Notes: generated by a model not told the origin, from the letters alone. 64,000 nucleotides of DNA from Spirosoma fluviale (GCF_900230225.1 NZ_OCNH01000002.1:559844-623843); one strand, 5' to 3'. Shown: positions 53,601 through 62,273, counted from the stretch's first letter. Made by a program: numbers and translations.

Positions 53601-53767
53601 ACGGATTTCGGCAGGGCTACCGCAATCGGCATTTCCTGATACACGGAGGCATCGGTGGCGTACAGAATCCGTTGGGCGGTATGCTCGGGCGATTCATCGA
53701 AATAGAGTTCACCTTCGAACGAAGGCAACAGGCTGGCAAAAGCGGGGTTTTGGGAAAGGCGAAACAT
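50663..53767 (-). CDS. FAD-binding and Fe-S dehydrogenase (YdiJ/GlcD-GlpC fusion type)
   Basis: A 1034-residue fusion. An FAD_binding_4 domain (about 45-240; LIPRAAGTSLAGQVVGSGIV) and an FAD-oxidase C domain (SGEHGDGRLRGECIAFMLG) are followed by two 4Fe-4S sites (CSGSGDCRKTEISGGTMCPS and CLSCKACKAECPSSVDM). A CCG domain closes it (VHGHCHQKAL, LIPSGCCGMAGSFGYE). This is the architecture of YdiJ-like D-2-hydroxyacid dehydrogenases (lactate, 2-hydroxyglutarate). It passes electrons through the clusters to the quinone pool and is probably membrane-associated. Two odd low-complexity inserts interrupt it: residues about 250-285 (PLPHAPTPLPPAP) and about 785-800 (KPSSPITPNSSLL). Confidence 0.93.
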   Translation of the reverse strand: MFRLSQNPAFASLLPSFEGELYFDESPEHTAQRILYATDASVYQEMPIAVALPKSVADIKKLLRFAQQHKLGLIPRAAGTSLAGQVVGSGIVVDISKHFGSIVGINAAERWVRVQPGVIRDDLNAFLKPHELLFGPETSTASRAMIGGMIGNNSCGLHSIIWGTTRDHLLEVKAVLSDGAEVTFGPLNQEQFDAKCRGENVVSPLEQRLYVQFRDWLSKPDVQKHIREGFPKPTVKRRNTGYALDAMATFWAEGMGVRAEGKGEEAKSGLTPLPHAPTPLPPAPTFNFAHLIAGSEGTLCFITEAKLNLLPLPPKESALVCAHFDTIRQSLEANLVALAHNCSASELVDDYILQLTKTNIDQAKNRTFVQGDPKAILMVEFFDETVAGVGQKAQNFVDALQEKGLGYTYPILFDTDTQKPWALRKAGLSIMYNIPGDDKPANVIEDTAVDVHDLPDYIDELDRMAWENHGLKLEYSAHAGAGEIHVLPLINLKSSEGRAKFRALLMDTAQLVKKYGGSLSGEHGDGRLRGECIAFMLGPENFQLCKDVKELWDPQNTFNPGKVVNTPPMNESLRSEADVVIPQPKTVFDFSKDGGLLELAEKCSGSGDCRKTEISGGTMCPSYMATRREHDTTRARANILRHFYSSTEKPVESDYEAVKDVLDLCLSCKACKAECPSSVDMTRMKAEFTQQHYREKGIPLRARLVGNFTRLMSIASKVPWTYNAIYSNPTLRKAANRAVGFHPDRTMPELAKTTLTKWWWEQKKEENERIGRETRKNYWPSLHAKPSSPITPNSSLLLFIDEFTNYNDVEVGQKAILLMQRLGYSVTIPEHVESGRTYLSKGLVDDAKAIAIRNVTLLKDLVTDDKPLVGLEPSAILTFRDEYPLLVPSELKEDAERIAKNVFLFEEWLAREADAGRVDRNLFTTDTQLVKVHGHCHQKALSSMIPVKKVLSLPKNYTVQLIPSGCCGMAGSFGYEAEHYELSMQIGEMVLFPAVRQAETAIISAAGTSCRHQIKDGTGRKAQHPAEILFDALV
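52912..53019. repeat. In-frame G-rich word-repeat insert within the dehydrogenase gene
   Basis: GGGCAGAGGGGTCGGGGCAT-type words on the left and CCCTTACCCTCTGCCC / CCCATGCCCTCTGCCC on the right form an imperfect hairpin inside the coding region. It adds about 36 residues in frame between the FAD subdomains and looks like an inserted minisatellite-palindrome. Confidence 0.75.
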
Positions 53768-53867
53768 AGCGGCAAAAGCGTCAAACGTCCTGTAAAGATA
53801 CTAAAACGACGGGCGTTTGTGGAAAATGTTGCTTCTGGACATCCACTGGCTAAAGTCCCCATCTACC

Positions 53868-54209
53868 ATGAAAACGCGCCAAACATATACCCCGATTCGA
53901 ATTGATATGACACCCTTTGTGTCGATTGCGCTGTTGCTGATTGTCTTTTTTGTTTGGCAAAAAGCATTGAAAAGACCCGCCATTCTGGGCGTTACCATTC
54001 CTGCGGATTGCCATAAATACGAGTCACCCGAGTATCCCCGTAAAGTAATATGTCTGTATTTGCTCGATAAAGATCAGGTGGGTATCATGCAGTACTGGCC
54101 TCGCGCCATCTGCCCTCATTGCGTTTCCATAAATTTTTTCACTTCCGCCATGACGTCTACAGGCTCGTTACGATCGAGCGCATTGGCAATACGGACGATG
54201 TCGTCGTAA
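53868..54209 (+). pseudogene. ExbD/TolR-like relic, lacking the essential Asp
   Basis: The start MKTRQTYTPIRIDMTPFVSI and the helix ALLLIVFFVWQKALKRP match the N-terminus of ExbD biopolymer-transport proteins, and VICLYLLDKDQVGIMQYW resembles the later TLLLGxDNKVYYY strand. The proton-path Asp (MTPMVD/VTPFID) is Ser here. The frame then runs into the antisense of the next gene after about 80 residues, and the usual C-terminal third of ExbD is missing. No exbB or tonB is adjacent. Probably a decayed or truncated copy; a small functional variant is possible. Confidence 0.55.
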
Positions 54210-54379
54210 GGAAGTGCGTAATCGGGTTCGGTAACTTCGTCCTGAGCGACCTTGTCGGCTACTACCTCTTCCGCTTTTACAATGATCTGCACCCGACGGT
54301 TACCAAAATACGCTTTGATACTATCGACGAGGTCCTGACCGGCTTTGTCGGCATCGATATGAAAGACAATAGAATCCAT
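54116..54379 (-). CDS. Small conserved-looking protein of unknown function
   Basis: An 87-residue protein starting MDSIVFHIDADKAGQDLVDS, then IKAYFGNRRVQIIVKAEEVV and a C-terminal helix DVMAEVKKFMETQ. The beta-alpha-beta start and helical tail recall small antitoxin- or regulator-like proteins, but no partner toxin follows. I take the internal ATG at 54379, since the upstream nine residues (MVILPKKQP) look like non-coding sequence. Its end overlaps the ExbD-like relic on the other strand. Confidence 0.65.
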   Translation of the reverse strand: MDSIVFHIDADKAGQDLVDSIKAYFGNRRVQIIVKAEEVVADKVAQDEVTEPDYALPYDDIVRIANALDRNEPVDVMAEVKKFMETQ

Positions 54380-54426
54380 AGGCTGCTTTTTAGGTAAGAT
54401 AACCAAATCAGGTCGTCAAAGTTTTC

Positions 54427-54777
54427 TTACCCCCGGTCCAGCGCCCGTTTCAGGAGGCCGCCGATAAAACTGCCGATGAAGGTCAGGATCATGGACCCGT
54501 ACAGCCCGAAGTTCTCAATATCCCGGTCGGCGGGGCCGTCGGGGGTGGGTACGATGAGCATGTATCCCAGCCAGATAATGATCACCTGCACCACTGCCAG
54601 AAACCAGCCCCTGCGCGATTCCAGAAATCCGAGCCCGGTAGCCAGCGCCGTAGCCACGAAATACGGGAGGTGGATAGAGGGTGTTAGTTTAATACAAACC
54701 AGAATGATGCTGCTGCTTAGCAGGGTAAGGCCAAGATTTAAAAACAGCCGACGGTCGAAGAATGAGGATGTAGTCAT
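54427..54777 (-). CDS. Small four-helix membrane protein
   Basis: 116 residues with four hydrophobic segments (LGLTLLSSSIILVCI, LPYFVATALATGLGFL, FLAVVQVIIIWLGYML, YGSMILTFIGSFIGGLL), so a compact inner-membrane protein. No family recognised. It is upstream of the small 54116 gene on the same strand (47-base gap), perhaps one transcript. Confidence 0.7.
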   Translation of the reverse strand: MTTSSFFDRRLFLNLGLTLLSSSIILVCIKLTPSIHLPYFVATALATGLGFLESRRGWFLAVVQVIIIWLGYMLIVPTPDGPADRDIENFGLYGSMILTFIGSFIGGLLKRALDRG

Positions 54778-54781
54778 ACTA

Positions 54782-54818
54782 AAACAAGACCCGCCGGTTA
54801 GCTGGGCGGGTCTTGTTT
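54782..54818. terminator. Bidirectional terminator
   Basis: A perfect 14-bp stem AAACAAGACCCGCC with a 9-base loop; T-rich end on the rightward side and A-rich on the other. It sits between the DUF4097 gene stop and the start of the small membrane protein gene. Confidence 0.85.
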
Positions 54819-54849
54819 GGTAAACAAAAATGACGTGAAAAGGTGCTGA

Positions 54850-55905
54850 TCAATTGATAGAAACACTGCCGGCACTGGCCGCAATCTCAACCGGGATACC
54901 ACCGCCGTTGAGTTTTCCACGAACGCGATCCTTTTCGATGTCGCCTTCAAACCGCGACAGGTTTTCGGGCAGGCTAACCCGGTTGCCGCGCAGATTCAGG
55001 TCCATGCCCTTGTTGAGGGGCATTCGTACGTGAATGCTTCCGGCGCTGGTGTTCAGTCGGACATAATCGCCCACTTTCGTCAGGCTCACATCCACACTAC
55101 CGGCGCTGGTGCTGGCGTCCAGACTACCGGCTACGTTGGCGAGCCGAACACCTCCGCCCGATGTACCGGCTTTGATGTCGCCCTCAATACCCTCGCCCTG
55201 AATGCTGCCTCCGCTGGTGCGGGCGTCAATATCGCCTTTGAGGTCGTTGAGCCGGATGCTGCCGCCCGACGTTACCAGACGCATGCGGCCCGTCGACGAT
55301 CGGGCTTCGATCGAACCACCCGATGTCTGGAGGTCGATGTTCGTGTTGGTCGAGCTGTTGCGGCAACGGTCCATGTGGATAGAGCCGCCCGATGTTTGTC
55401 CGTTTATATCACCCTGTACATCGCTCACGTTGAGGCTTCCTCCGCTGGTGCGGAATTTCTGAGAGCCATTAAGCGCTGTAAGCTGAATACTACCGCCCGA
55501 GGTGCGCAGATCGGTAGTGACGTTGCGGGGCGTGAAGAATTTGAAACTGATGCTCAGGGAGTTTTTCCAGTTCATGCCGGAGCCCCTGCGTTTGGCCGTT
55601 GCTACGATCGTGCTGCCTTCCTGCGCAATGGTGATGTCGTAATCGCGGAGCCGCTCTTCGATTTCGGATTTGTCGAGCCGGTCGTTCCAGTTGTTGGCCC
55701 GCACGTACATCTCGACCTTGGCATTCATGTCGGTGCCGCCTTCGATAGTCAGGCTACCGCCCGATGTTTCGGCCCGTACAGCTTTGATATTTCCGGAAAA
55801 AGCTTTGGTCTGGTACGGAGTGTCGTTGTTGCGATTCTGAGCCAGAGAGGTTAGCGATAGTGCGCTTACGCTAAGCAGGGTTAGTAGAAACTGGGTGCGT
55901 TTCAT
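54850..55905 (-). CDS. DUF4097-type beta-solenoid secreted protein
   Basis: A signal peptide (MKRTQFLLTLLSVSALSLTS, then LAQ) sets the start at 55905. The mature protein repeats a strand-turn unit with TSGGSI or TSAGSV about every 20 residues (LRTSGGSIQL, FRTSGGSLNV, GQTSGGSIHM, LQTSGGSIEA, ARTSGGSIQG). This makes a right-handed beta-helix of the DUF4097/putative adhesin group. The Ser/Gly turns line up nine to ten times. Probably surface or periplasmic; function unknown. Confidence 0.88.
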   Translation of the reverse strand: MKRTQFLLTLLSVSALSLTSLAQNRNNDTPYQTKAFSGNIKAVRAETSGGSLTIEGGTDMNAKVEMYVRANNWNDRLDKSEIEERLRDYDITIAQEGSTIVATAKRRGSGMNWKNSLSISFKFFTPRNVTTDLRTSGGSIQLTALNGSQKFRTSGGSLNVSDVQGDINGQTSGGSIHMDRCRNSSTNTNIDLQTSGGSIEARSSTGRMRLVTSGGSIRLNDLKGDIDARTSGGSIQGEGIEGDIKAGTSGGGVRLANVAGSLDASTSAGSVDVSLTKVGDYVRLNTSAGSIHVRMPLNKGMDLNLRGNRVSLPENLSRFEGDIEKDRVRGKLNGGGIPVEIAASAGSVSIN

Positions 55906-55974
55906 GGAGTTAGTCTGTTTATAGGGTAAAGATGTTATTTTGTAAAAGAAGGTTGCACGGGGTTGCAAATTTGT

Positions 55975-55995
55975 ATCAGGTCAAACGCCATATCT
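55975..55995. repeat. Left copy of a 21-bp inverted repeat
   Basis: ATCAGGTCAAACGCCATATC plus T, identical in reverse to 62382-62402. It covers the last six codons and stop of the leftward 458-residue gene. It bounds a 6.4-kb block with the toxin genes. Confidence 0.9.
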
Positions 55996-57349
55996 CAAAG
56001 AGACGTTGTTGCAACACCCAGACCGACCCATCGTTGCCCACAAACGAATCGACCGGGTGGGTACCGTTGTAGAAGTGCCAGCCGATGCGTTCGCCCCCGT
56101 TGACGCTGCCTTCCGCCTTCGAGCGGTCGTAAAGTTCGCTCTCCGACATACTGGACAGCAGGGTGGCCTGGGCCTGGTTATCCGGCCCGCTGCGGGTGAT
56201 GGCCCAGCTCTCGTAAACGGGTTTGAGTAGTTTCTGCCCGTTCAGACTGTGCAGCAGCAGGCGGTTCTGCTGTCGCAGGGCGTAGATCGGGACAAGCGCC
56301 CGGGGGCTGCTGCCTCCGGCCGTCAGCTCTATCTGGCTCCAGATGCCGCCCTGCTCGTCGGTGATGACGACCGAAAAGCGATTTTCCTGCGGGTCGCGGG
56401 CGTCTTTTTTGCCCGGCCCGTCGGTGAACACACTGAGGCTCCCCACCACGTGCCCCGCTTCATCGCAGACCGGGATACGCATGGAAAGCTGCCGGTTGTA
56501 GGCGAACGGCACGGGCTGGTCGCGCAGGAGTGTGCCATCGGCCGCGAAGGTGAGCAGATTCACCTGCCGGGCCGATGCGTTCTTGTCGCCCTCCACAAAG
56601 CGGGTGGCCAACCCCTCGTAGCGACCGGGGTTGGTGGCCGTAGGCGATAAGGCAATAACCCGGCCCGATTCCTCGGGTAGGCTGCCCGCCACGGCCAGGT
56701 ATGCCCCGGTTTTGGCTTCGGTAGCCGCCTGTTGGGGAGCCTGCACATCGGCCCGGCTGCGGAGCTGGCCGCTTTGGGGATCCGTTTCGCGGGTAACGAC
56801 CCGGAAGCGGGGGGAGAGCCGGTAGGTGGCGAAGTTCTGGCCCTGACCGCTGCTCACCAGCCATACTTTTTGAATGGTGGGCTCGGTTTGGGTAAGCTTC
56901 GGGTAGTCGCGGCTCATCTCCCGGGGCGTTCCCCCCAGGGGCAGGCGCATCGGGCCATCGGCGGCCTGGGTGCCGAAGACGGCAAAGTCGGCGGGGCTGG
57001 CCGAAGGCAGTGCCTGCGCAAAGACCTTACCACTGACCGGGGCGGTGGGTTGCCCCTGGGTATTCAGGGTCTGCTGGCAGACGTAGACCGCCGAGGGGTC
57101 AAAGATGGCTCCTCTGGGTTTAGGCGTTTCGCTGATGGGCAGGGGCCGCCCGGCAATGGGCATCCGGGTGAGCAGGCTAAGCTGCCCCGCCTGAACCTCC
57201 AGCCGGACTACCTCGACGGGAAAAGGGGGCACGGCAAACTCCGTCAGGTTTACGGGAGTGCTTGTCTCGGTTTTTTGGGCGAGTGCTTTTTGGGTGAATG
57301 TGGCAAGCAAAACACTCAATAGTACGAAGTGAATGGTGGGTTGTTTCAT
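55976..57349 (-). CDS. Secreted orphan protein with a duplicated 3' end nearby
   Basis: A signal peptide MKQPTIHFVLLSVLLATFTQ sets the start at 57349. No family recognised. The mature ~435 residues are rich in Gln, Arg and Pro, with strand-like segments such as LTTRMPIAG-type and GGIWSQIELTAGGSSP. Phrases like VWLVSSGQGQNFATYRLSPR and FVGNDGSVWVLQQRLFEIW suggest a beta-propeller-like secreted protein. Its final codons (IWRLT-stop) recur in inverted orientation at 62382-62402. It lies downstream of the toxin-immunity pair on the same strand, so a link to that system is possible but unproven. Confidence 0.7.
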   Translation of the reverse strand: MKQPTIHFVLLSVLLATFTQKALAQKTETSTPVNLTEFAVPPFPVEVVRLEVQAGQLSLLTRMPIAGRPLPISETPKPRGAIFDPSAVYVCQQTLNTQGQPTAPVSGKVFAQALPSASPADFAVFGTQAADGPMRLPLGGTPREMSRDYPKLTQTEPTIQKVWLVSSGQGQNFATYRLSPRFRVVTRETDPQSGQLRSRADVQAPQQAATEAKTGAYLAVAGSLPEESGRVIALSPTATNPGRYEGLATRFVEGDKNASARQVNLLTFAADGTLLRDQPVPFAYNRQLSMRIPVCDEAGHVVGSLSVFTDGPGKKDARDPQENRFSVVITDEQGGIWSQIELTAGGSSPRALVPIYALRQQNRLLLHSLNGQKLLKPVYESWAITRSGPDNQAQATLLSSMSESELYDRSKAEGSVNGGERIGWHFYNGTHPVDSFVGNDGSVWVLQQRLFEIWRLT

Positions 57350-57648
57350 CGGTAAACGCATATGGATGGTGGGCTGATGTTCAACAGGTTGTCTTATGTG
57401 TAGCTGGTTTTAACGAGTGTGTAACCAGGTCAGTAGGTCATGGTATGCCATCATCTGAGCGGCTTAATCACCGGTCTTACCGTCAGCAGGTGGCATTACC
57501 GAGGGGGAAGTAGCCCCTGTCAGTAATGCTTTCCGACCAACTAGTAGCCAGGCAAACACCCCCGCCCGGCGACGACGGGGCCGTTGGGTGAGGTGGGGGC
57601 GGTATGAGGGGGTACAGGAGAACATGGTTAGTATTAGTCTAGTAGTGT
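57350..57648. other. Intergenic, about 300 bases
   Basis: GC-rich. A leftward frame from about 57626 (starting MFSCTPSYRPHLTQRP) is open for some 50 codons, is Arg/Pro-rich and has no recognised match. It might be the beheaded start of a surface protein or chance. No clear terminator follows the candidate immunity gene. Confidence 0.4.
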
Positions 57649-58107
57649 TCAGTAGAAAATTGCCCGGAGCCTGGCATCTGCTTTCACGGTAGATACTTTG
57701 TAAATAAGGCCGGTCATTGGCGTTCGGCCTTTATCGCCCGTGTAACTGTAACAGACCAACAGATCGGTGTCGGTCATAAAGTCCTCTAAGAGGTAAGCGC
57801 TTGCTCCATAGTTAATATTCTCAAAGTTAAAATCGTGAGCAAAGCCGATATTATCAGGTATTTCCCATCGCCGAAGATCCCAATGGGTAGCAAGTGCCAA
57901 GACAACATTTTTTTTAAATTCGTCTGCCGGGTAGAGTATCACTAAAGCCAACCGCTTCCCATGATCAACTGAAAGGACATTCCTTTTGGGGCTTCCGGGT
58001 TCGCTAAAGGAGAGGGTGTACGCTGCTTCCAAGTCGAAAAGTAGTGGTAAGTTAACCTTGACATCGTTTAGCCAGATGTCTGGTGCGTAGGTGCTAAGTG
58101 CTTCCAT
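57649..58107 (-). CDS. Candidate immunity protein to the TNT-domain toxin
   Basis: A 152-residue cytosolic-looking protein, no signal or membrane helix, family not recognised. Its ATG shares one base with the toxin stop (TAATG), so the two are translationally coupled, the normal arrangement of a polymorphic toxin and its immunity gene. It is mostly beta with several aromatic and acidic residues (LNDVKVNLPLLFDLEAAYTL, IGFAHDFNFENINYG, DLLVCYSYTGDKGRTPMTGL), like SUKH/IFT-style immunity proteins that plug an active site. The role is inferred from position. Confidence 0.7.
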   Translation of the reverse strand: MEALSTYAPDIWLNDVKVNLPLLFDLEAAYTLSFSEPGSPKRNVLSVDHGKRLALVILYPADEFKKNVVLALATHWDLRRWEIPDNIGFAHDFNFENINYGASAYLLEDFMTDTDLLVCYSYTGDKGRTPMTGLIYKVSTVKADARLRAIFY

Positions 58108-61100
58108 TATTGAAACGGTCTGAGTGGTTGAAAATCAAATATCTCAATGTCGCCATTTTCGATAAGTTTATTAATTCCTATGGCTTTGTTGGTGGCTGGA
58201 TCGATGAACTTGTACTGGATTCCTTTACCTTGCTTTCCGAACCAGGGTGTTATTGGGCTTTCTTCAACCACAATGCTACGACCCGGTTTTACTCTAAGCT
58301 TATAGTAGGCATACGAACCTGGCGGAAGTGCCCGCTCATCAAATGTAAACGGATTACCTGCCAACGGCGACACGAATTCACTCTTTGAAAGATACACATC
58401 TTCCAATTGGTTAGCACCAAAATGGAACCGATCCATAACGGCCCCTTCCCGTATCACCTTTCTGACAATTGGCCCAATCGCCCCGTCCAAGGGTGGCCAA
58501 ACAATCCCCGTCTTGATGTGTTGCGTCATCAACTGATACAAGGCTTCCCACCGCTCGGCTGACCACAATTTGAACGCCTGCTGACTGACTTCTATGGGGG
58601 CGTTTTTTATCAGGGTAGGTGTTCGCTTCATGAACTCATCGAAGCTAACGCCCCTCGCCGACGGTAAGACAGAGTTACCTAGAAACTCCCAGAAAACATT
58701 ACCCGAGCCGTCTTTGCTGAGCTGAATGATGCCTCGTTTGACGCTACCCGTTTCAGTAGCAACAGGGGCATCCAGTATCCGATAGATCGCAACCGTGTTG
58801 ACCAGACCTCTTTTATAAGACGTGTTCAGGCGGAACAGTCTTGCATTAACCGAATACCGGAATATCTCCTTGTTCAGGTTGGTCAGCAAAGCCCATTCTG
58901 CTGGTGTTGCTTTAATTAACCGAAGGCCATAACGACCAACCACCTTAGTCAGGCCCTTGAGCGCACCACCCGTAGACGGCGACAGATCGGGCGAATACGT
59001 CATCCAGAACGTAGCCAGCGTTCGGTTGCGTCGGTGACCACCGGCTGCAACGTCCGAGACGGCTTCAGCTAGGCCGGTACTCACCATCCTGGCAATAAAA
59101 CCGGGAATACTGCCGCCAGTCTCGGCATACTGACCATAACTGGCTTTGAGTTTTGACCAGCCGCTACCTACCGACAGGTCGATGACTGGCGCGACACTTG
59201 CTATGCCAAAATTCAGCAGGTCGTAATACCAGGGGAAGTCGAAGTCCCGGTTTTGTTTGTCAACATAATTTTTCTTCTCCTCGCTCCAAATATAAATGTT
59301 GTTACTTCCCCGGTCGGAAAACTGAACGCATATCAACCCATCCTTCACCTGTTGGTCGCCCGTATAGAGTAACACGGCATCCTTCCCTCTCAGAGGTACC
59401 CATTCTCCTAATGGGCTGACTGCATCAACTTCGGGATAATCAGTGACAAACAAAAAGTCGCCAGGCTCGATGTACTTTGGCAGGAGTATCTCAGGTCTGG
59501 CGAGTGTGCTTTCCAGCCTGTTTAGGCCCTTCTCAAATTCGCTGATACTACAATCGCCAGCAGTGGAGCTAAGGCGAGCACCTGCTCTGGCCGAATTACA
59601 ACTTTTGAGCGTATTCCAGGCGGTCAACAAACTATCATACTGAACGGATGCTTTTGCTCTTAGGTCGTTACTCAGATAGGTCATCTGATCGAGCGCACCT
59701 TTCAGACTCGTTAAGTTATCATCTATCTTCCGTGTAGCGTTTTTGTAATCGGCCAGTATGCTCTTAATATCGGAGAAAATAACATCAAGCTGTTTCAGAC
59801 CTGTATTGGTCTGCACCACCCCTCCCCAACTCGGATCATATGCCGACTGTACCGTGCCCCCCCCCGTGTACTCGTAGCAGTCGTTGACGCTGGCTTGCTT
59901 GAACTCGACGGCAATGCGGTCGTTCTGCATATAGGGAATGACCGTATAGCCCACCCCCGTCCAGACGCCGTTACTGCCACCCTGCACCTCCGTTACCACC
60001 AGGTCAAAGTCGCCCGTGCGGATGGTGTCGCCGGGAGCCAGGCTACTCAGTCCCAACCCGCCTGTGTCCGAGACGGGTATGGCGGGCCTTGTGCCGCACT
60101 GGTAGGTCTGGGCTATGGTGCGGCAGGGTTTGGCCCGCAGGGTGGTGTAAGCCACCAGCGTGTCGGTGCCGCTCACCAGCGTTACTTTGTAGTTGCCAAT
60201 GCGTCGGCTGGTCAGGGTGGTGGAGGTGGCCGTCGTAGCTACGGCACTCGTGCTGGTGGGCTCACTCCAGCGGTAGGTGTAGCCCGCTAAGCTTTGCCCG
60301 TCCAACTCCTCCACCGACAGGTTCAGCGACCCCAGCCCACCGCCCAGGCGGGGGATCAGGTCGGTCTCAGTCTGCGAATTCACCGATTTGATGCGGATAT
60401 TGAGCGGAGACTGGTTGCAGCGCAGGGTGGCCGTCAGGCTGGTTTGGCCGCCCAGGCTGGCCCAGCAGGTGTCCGCGCCGGTGAGCACATAGGCCCGCAG
60501 GCGGTAGGTGCCATCGGCCAGCCCCGTGAAGCGGACCGAGGTGCCGGTAGCGGTCGCACTCAGGGCAAAGCTCGCTACGCCGTTCACGACGGTCGTCTGG
60601 CGGAACAGACTCAGCCGGGGGATGGTACCCGGGGGCACGCTAGCCAGTTGCACCGTCAGCCCCCCCGTGATCGTGGTGCTGACCACCGTACCGCTGAGGT
60701 ACGTGGTCGAGATGCAGGTTGTAGCCATCGGCCCACTGAAGACCAGCGTACAGAGGTGCGGCTCTCCGACTGGTGAAAGCGAAACACTGGTCTGCGCCGT
60801 AGCCGTACAGCCGCCCGGGGTGGTCACCCGAACCGTGTAAGTGCCGCTGCTGGCCGTGGTGGTTGTCGGTAGCGTGGGGTTAGCCACCGTACTGCTAAAA
60901 TTAGCGGGGCCGGTCCACAGGTACGTCGCTCCGGTCAGGTTCTGCCCGTTGACACTCAGACTCACCGCACCGCCCACCGCCGTTTGGCCCGATGGGCTGC
61001 TGTTGGTCGCGGTTAGGGACGGCGCACTGGAAACGGTCAGCGAGGTGGGACTTTGTACACCAATGGTCAGCGGGTTGCTGGCCACCACCCGCAGCCGATA

Positions 61101-62273
61101 CTCGCCCGCCGACAGGCTGGCGGGCAGCGTCACCGACAGCGCACCGCCCGCAGGGCTGGCCGTCAGGGCAGTGACGCCCGCCGTAAAACTGCCCCCCGGT
61201 GCCGAAAGCTGCACCGAAAAGACGTTGCCGATTCCGAAGTTACCCGACGCGCTGAAAGGTACGCTCAGTGCCCCACCGAGGCAGGCCACCGACCGCTCCG
61301 GACTACCGGTCAGGATACCCGTCACCGACACCGGGGCCGACTGCGTTACCGAGCAGGTGGGGCTGATGCGGGCCGTTACGGTATAGATACCGCTTTGCCC
61401 CAGATTCGCCCCCAGCCGCTGCAGCACGGCACCCGTGCTGCTGTAGCTGTCCGGCCCGCTCCATGTATAGGTCACGCTGCCCGCCGGGGTGACCGTGGCC
61501 GTCAGGGAGATGGTTTGGCCGAGGGTATAACTGGTCGCGCCCGCAATACTGACCGCACCCGCTACCCAGATGTCGATGGCCAGCGAGGGTTCACTGACCA
61601 CTTCTCCGCTCACGCAGAAAGCCCGGTACGTGGTTGGCACCGTGGGCGAGACCACCAGCACCGCCCCGGTTTGCCCGGTCGACCAGCGCACGGTCTGTTC
61701 GGCTCCGCAGCCGTTGGTGACCAGCGTCGTCGATTGACCAGCGCAGAGACTACCCGGTCCCTGCCGTAAAACCTGGGGCGTATTTGGGCTGAGAAACGTA
61801 GCCGTAGTGGCCGCCGGGAAACTCTGACACCCGGCCGGCGACTGACAGCGGGCTTCGTAGGTTCCCGTTTGGGTAAAGGCGTTGATCAACCAGGTGGCGC
61901 CCGTAGCACTGGTACTGGTCGGGCCGCTCCAGCGCACCGTATGGCCCGCATCACAGCCAGTGGCCGTCAGCGTCAGACTCTGGGTCGTCGCCGTGCCCGC
62001 CACCCGCGCCGAAACGGTGGGCTGGGCAGGCTGCGGCAACTGCCCGACCGTAACGCTGGTTAACGCAGAACAGCCCGTCGCATGGGTCACCACGACCGTG
62101 TAGGTACCAACTGTTGTGACCGTCAGCGCGGCCGTATTAGCCGTCAGTGATCCTGGTCCGCTCCAGCGATAGGCCGCAGCACCGGCGGGTGTAGCCGTCA
62201 GCACCGTGCTGGTGCTGGCGCAGTAACTCAGACTGCCCGTAATTGCCACCGTGGGCAGGGCATTGACCGTCAC
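58107..62273 (-). CDS. Ig-repeat surface polymorphic toxin with C-terminal TNT (NAD+ glycohydrolase) domain, 5'-truncated
   Basis: The first ~720 residues are Ig/PKD-like repeats with YRWSGPGSLTANTAALTV and TYTVVVTHATGC patterns. Then come a Cys-containing domain (about 730-860), a coiled coil (LKQLDVIFSDIKSILADYKN and on), a middle region with GGHRRNRTLATFW, and a C-terminal TNT domain from about 1254: IVWPPLDGAIG, MDRFHFGANQ, FDERALPPGSYAYYKLRV and ITPWFGKQGKGIQYKFID. These match the tuberculosis necrotizing toxin core, with likely active residues Arg1282, Arg1314 and Gln1353. The nominal GTG start at 62273 is inside a repeat. The frame is open to 62378, where an in-frame TAA stands at a rearrangement point, so signal peptide and start are missing here. 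Confidence 0.88.
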   Translation of the reverse strand: MTVNALPTVAITGSLSYCASTSTVLTATPAGAAAYRWSGPGSLTANTAALTVTTVGTYTVVVTHATGCSALTSVTVGQLPQPAQPTVSARVAGTATTQSLTLTATGCDAGHTVRWSGPTSTSATGATWLINAFTQTGTYEARCQSPAGCQSFPAATTATFLSPNTPQVLRQGPGSLCAGQSTTLVTNGCGAEQTVRWSTGQTGAVLVVSPTVPTTYRAFCVSGEVVSEPSLAIDIWVAGAVSIAGATSYTLGQTISLTATVTPAGSVTYTWSGPDSYSSTGAVLQRLGANLGQSGIYTVTARISPTCSVTQSAPVSVTGILTGSPERSVACLGGALSVPFSASGNFGIGNVFSVQLSAPGGSFTAGVTALTASPAGGALSVTLPASLSAGEYRLRVVASNPLTIGVQSPTSLTVSSAPSLTATNSSPSGQTAVGGAVSLSVNGQNLTGATYLWTGPANFSSTVANPTLPTTTTASSGTYTVRVTTPGGCTATAQTSVSLSPVGEPHLCTLVFSGPMATTCISTTYLSGTVVSTTITGGLTVQLASVPPGTIPRLSLFRQTTVVNGVASFALSATATGTSVRFTGLADGTYRLRAYVLTGADTCWASLGGQTSLTATLRCNQSPLNIRIKSVNSQTETDLIPRLGGGLGSLNLSVEELDGQSLAGYTYRWSEPTSTSAVATTATSTTLTSRRIGNYKVTLVSGTDTLVAYTTLRAKPCRTIAQTYQCGTRPAIPVSDTGGLGLSSLAPGDTIRTGDFDLVVTEVQGGSNGVWTGVGYTVIPYMQNDRIAVEFKQASVNDCYEYTGGGTVQSAYDPSWGGVVQTNTGLKQLDVIFSDIKSILADYKNATRKIDDNLTSLKGALDQMTYLSNDLRAKASVQYDSLLTAWNTLKSCNSARAGARLSSTAGDCSISEFEKGLNRLESTLARPEILLPKYIEPGDFLFVTDYPEVDAVSPLGEWVPLRGKDAVLLYTGDQQVKDGLICVQFSDRGSNNIYIWSEEKKNYVDKQNRDFDFPWYYDLLNFGIASVAPVIDLSVGSGWSKLKASYGQYAETGGSIPGFIARMVSTGLAEAVSDVAAGGHRRNRTLATFWMTYSPDLSPSTGGALKGLTKVVGRYGLRLIKATPAEWALLTNLNKEIFRYSVNARLFRLNTSYKRGLVNTVAIYRILDAPVATETGSVKRGIIQLSKDGSGNVFWEFLGNSVLPSARGVSFDEFMKRTPTLIKNAPIEVSQQAFKLWSAERWEALYQLMTQHIKTGIVWPPLDGAIGPIVRKVIREGAVMDRFHFGANQLEDVYLSKSEFVSPLAGNPFTFDERALPPGSYAYYKLRVKPGRSIVVEESPITPWFGKQGKGIQYKFIDPATNKAIGINKLIENGDIEIFDFQPLRPFQ

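Noticed and set aside
54116..54379. Toxin-antitoxin pair with the neighbouring small membrane protein
   Set aside because: The small protein has no recognised antitoxin fold and the membrane protein has four helices, unlike known toxin partners.
61053..61769. Forward frames opposite the Ig-repeat toxin
   Set aside because: Shadow frames caused by the repetitive high-GC coding strand.
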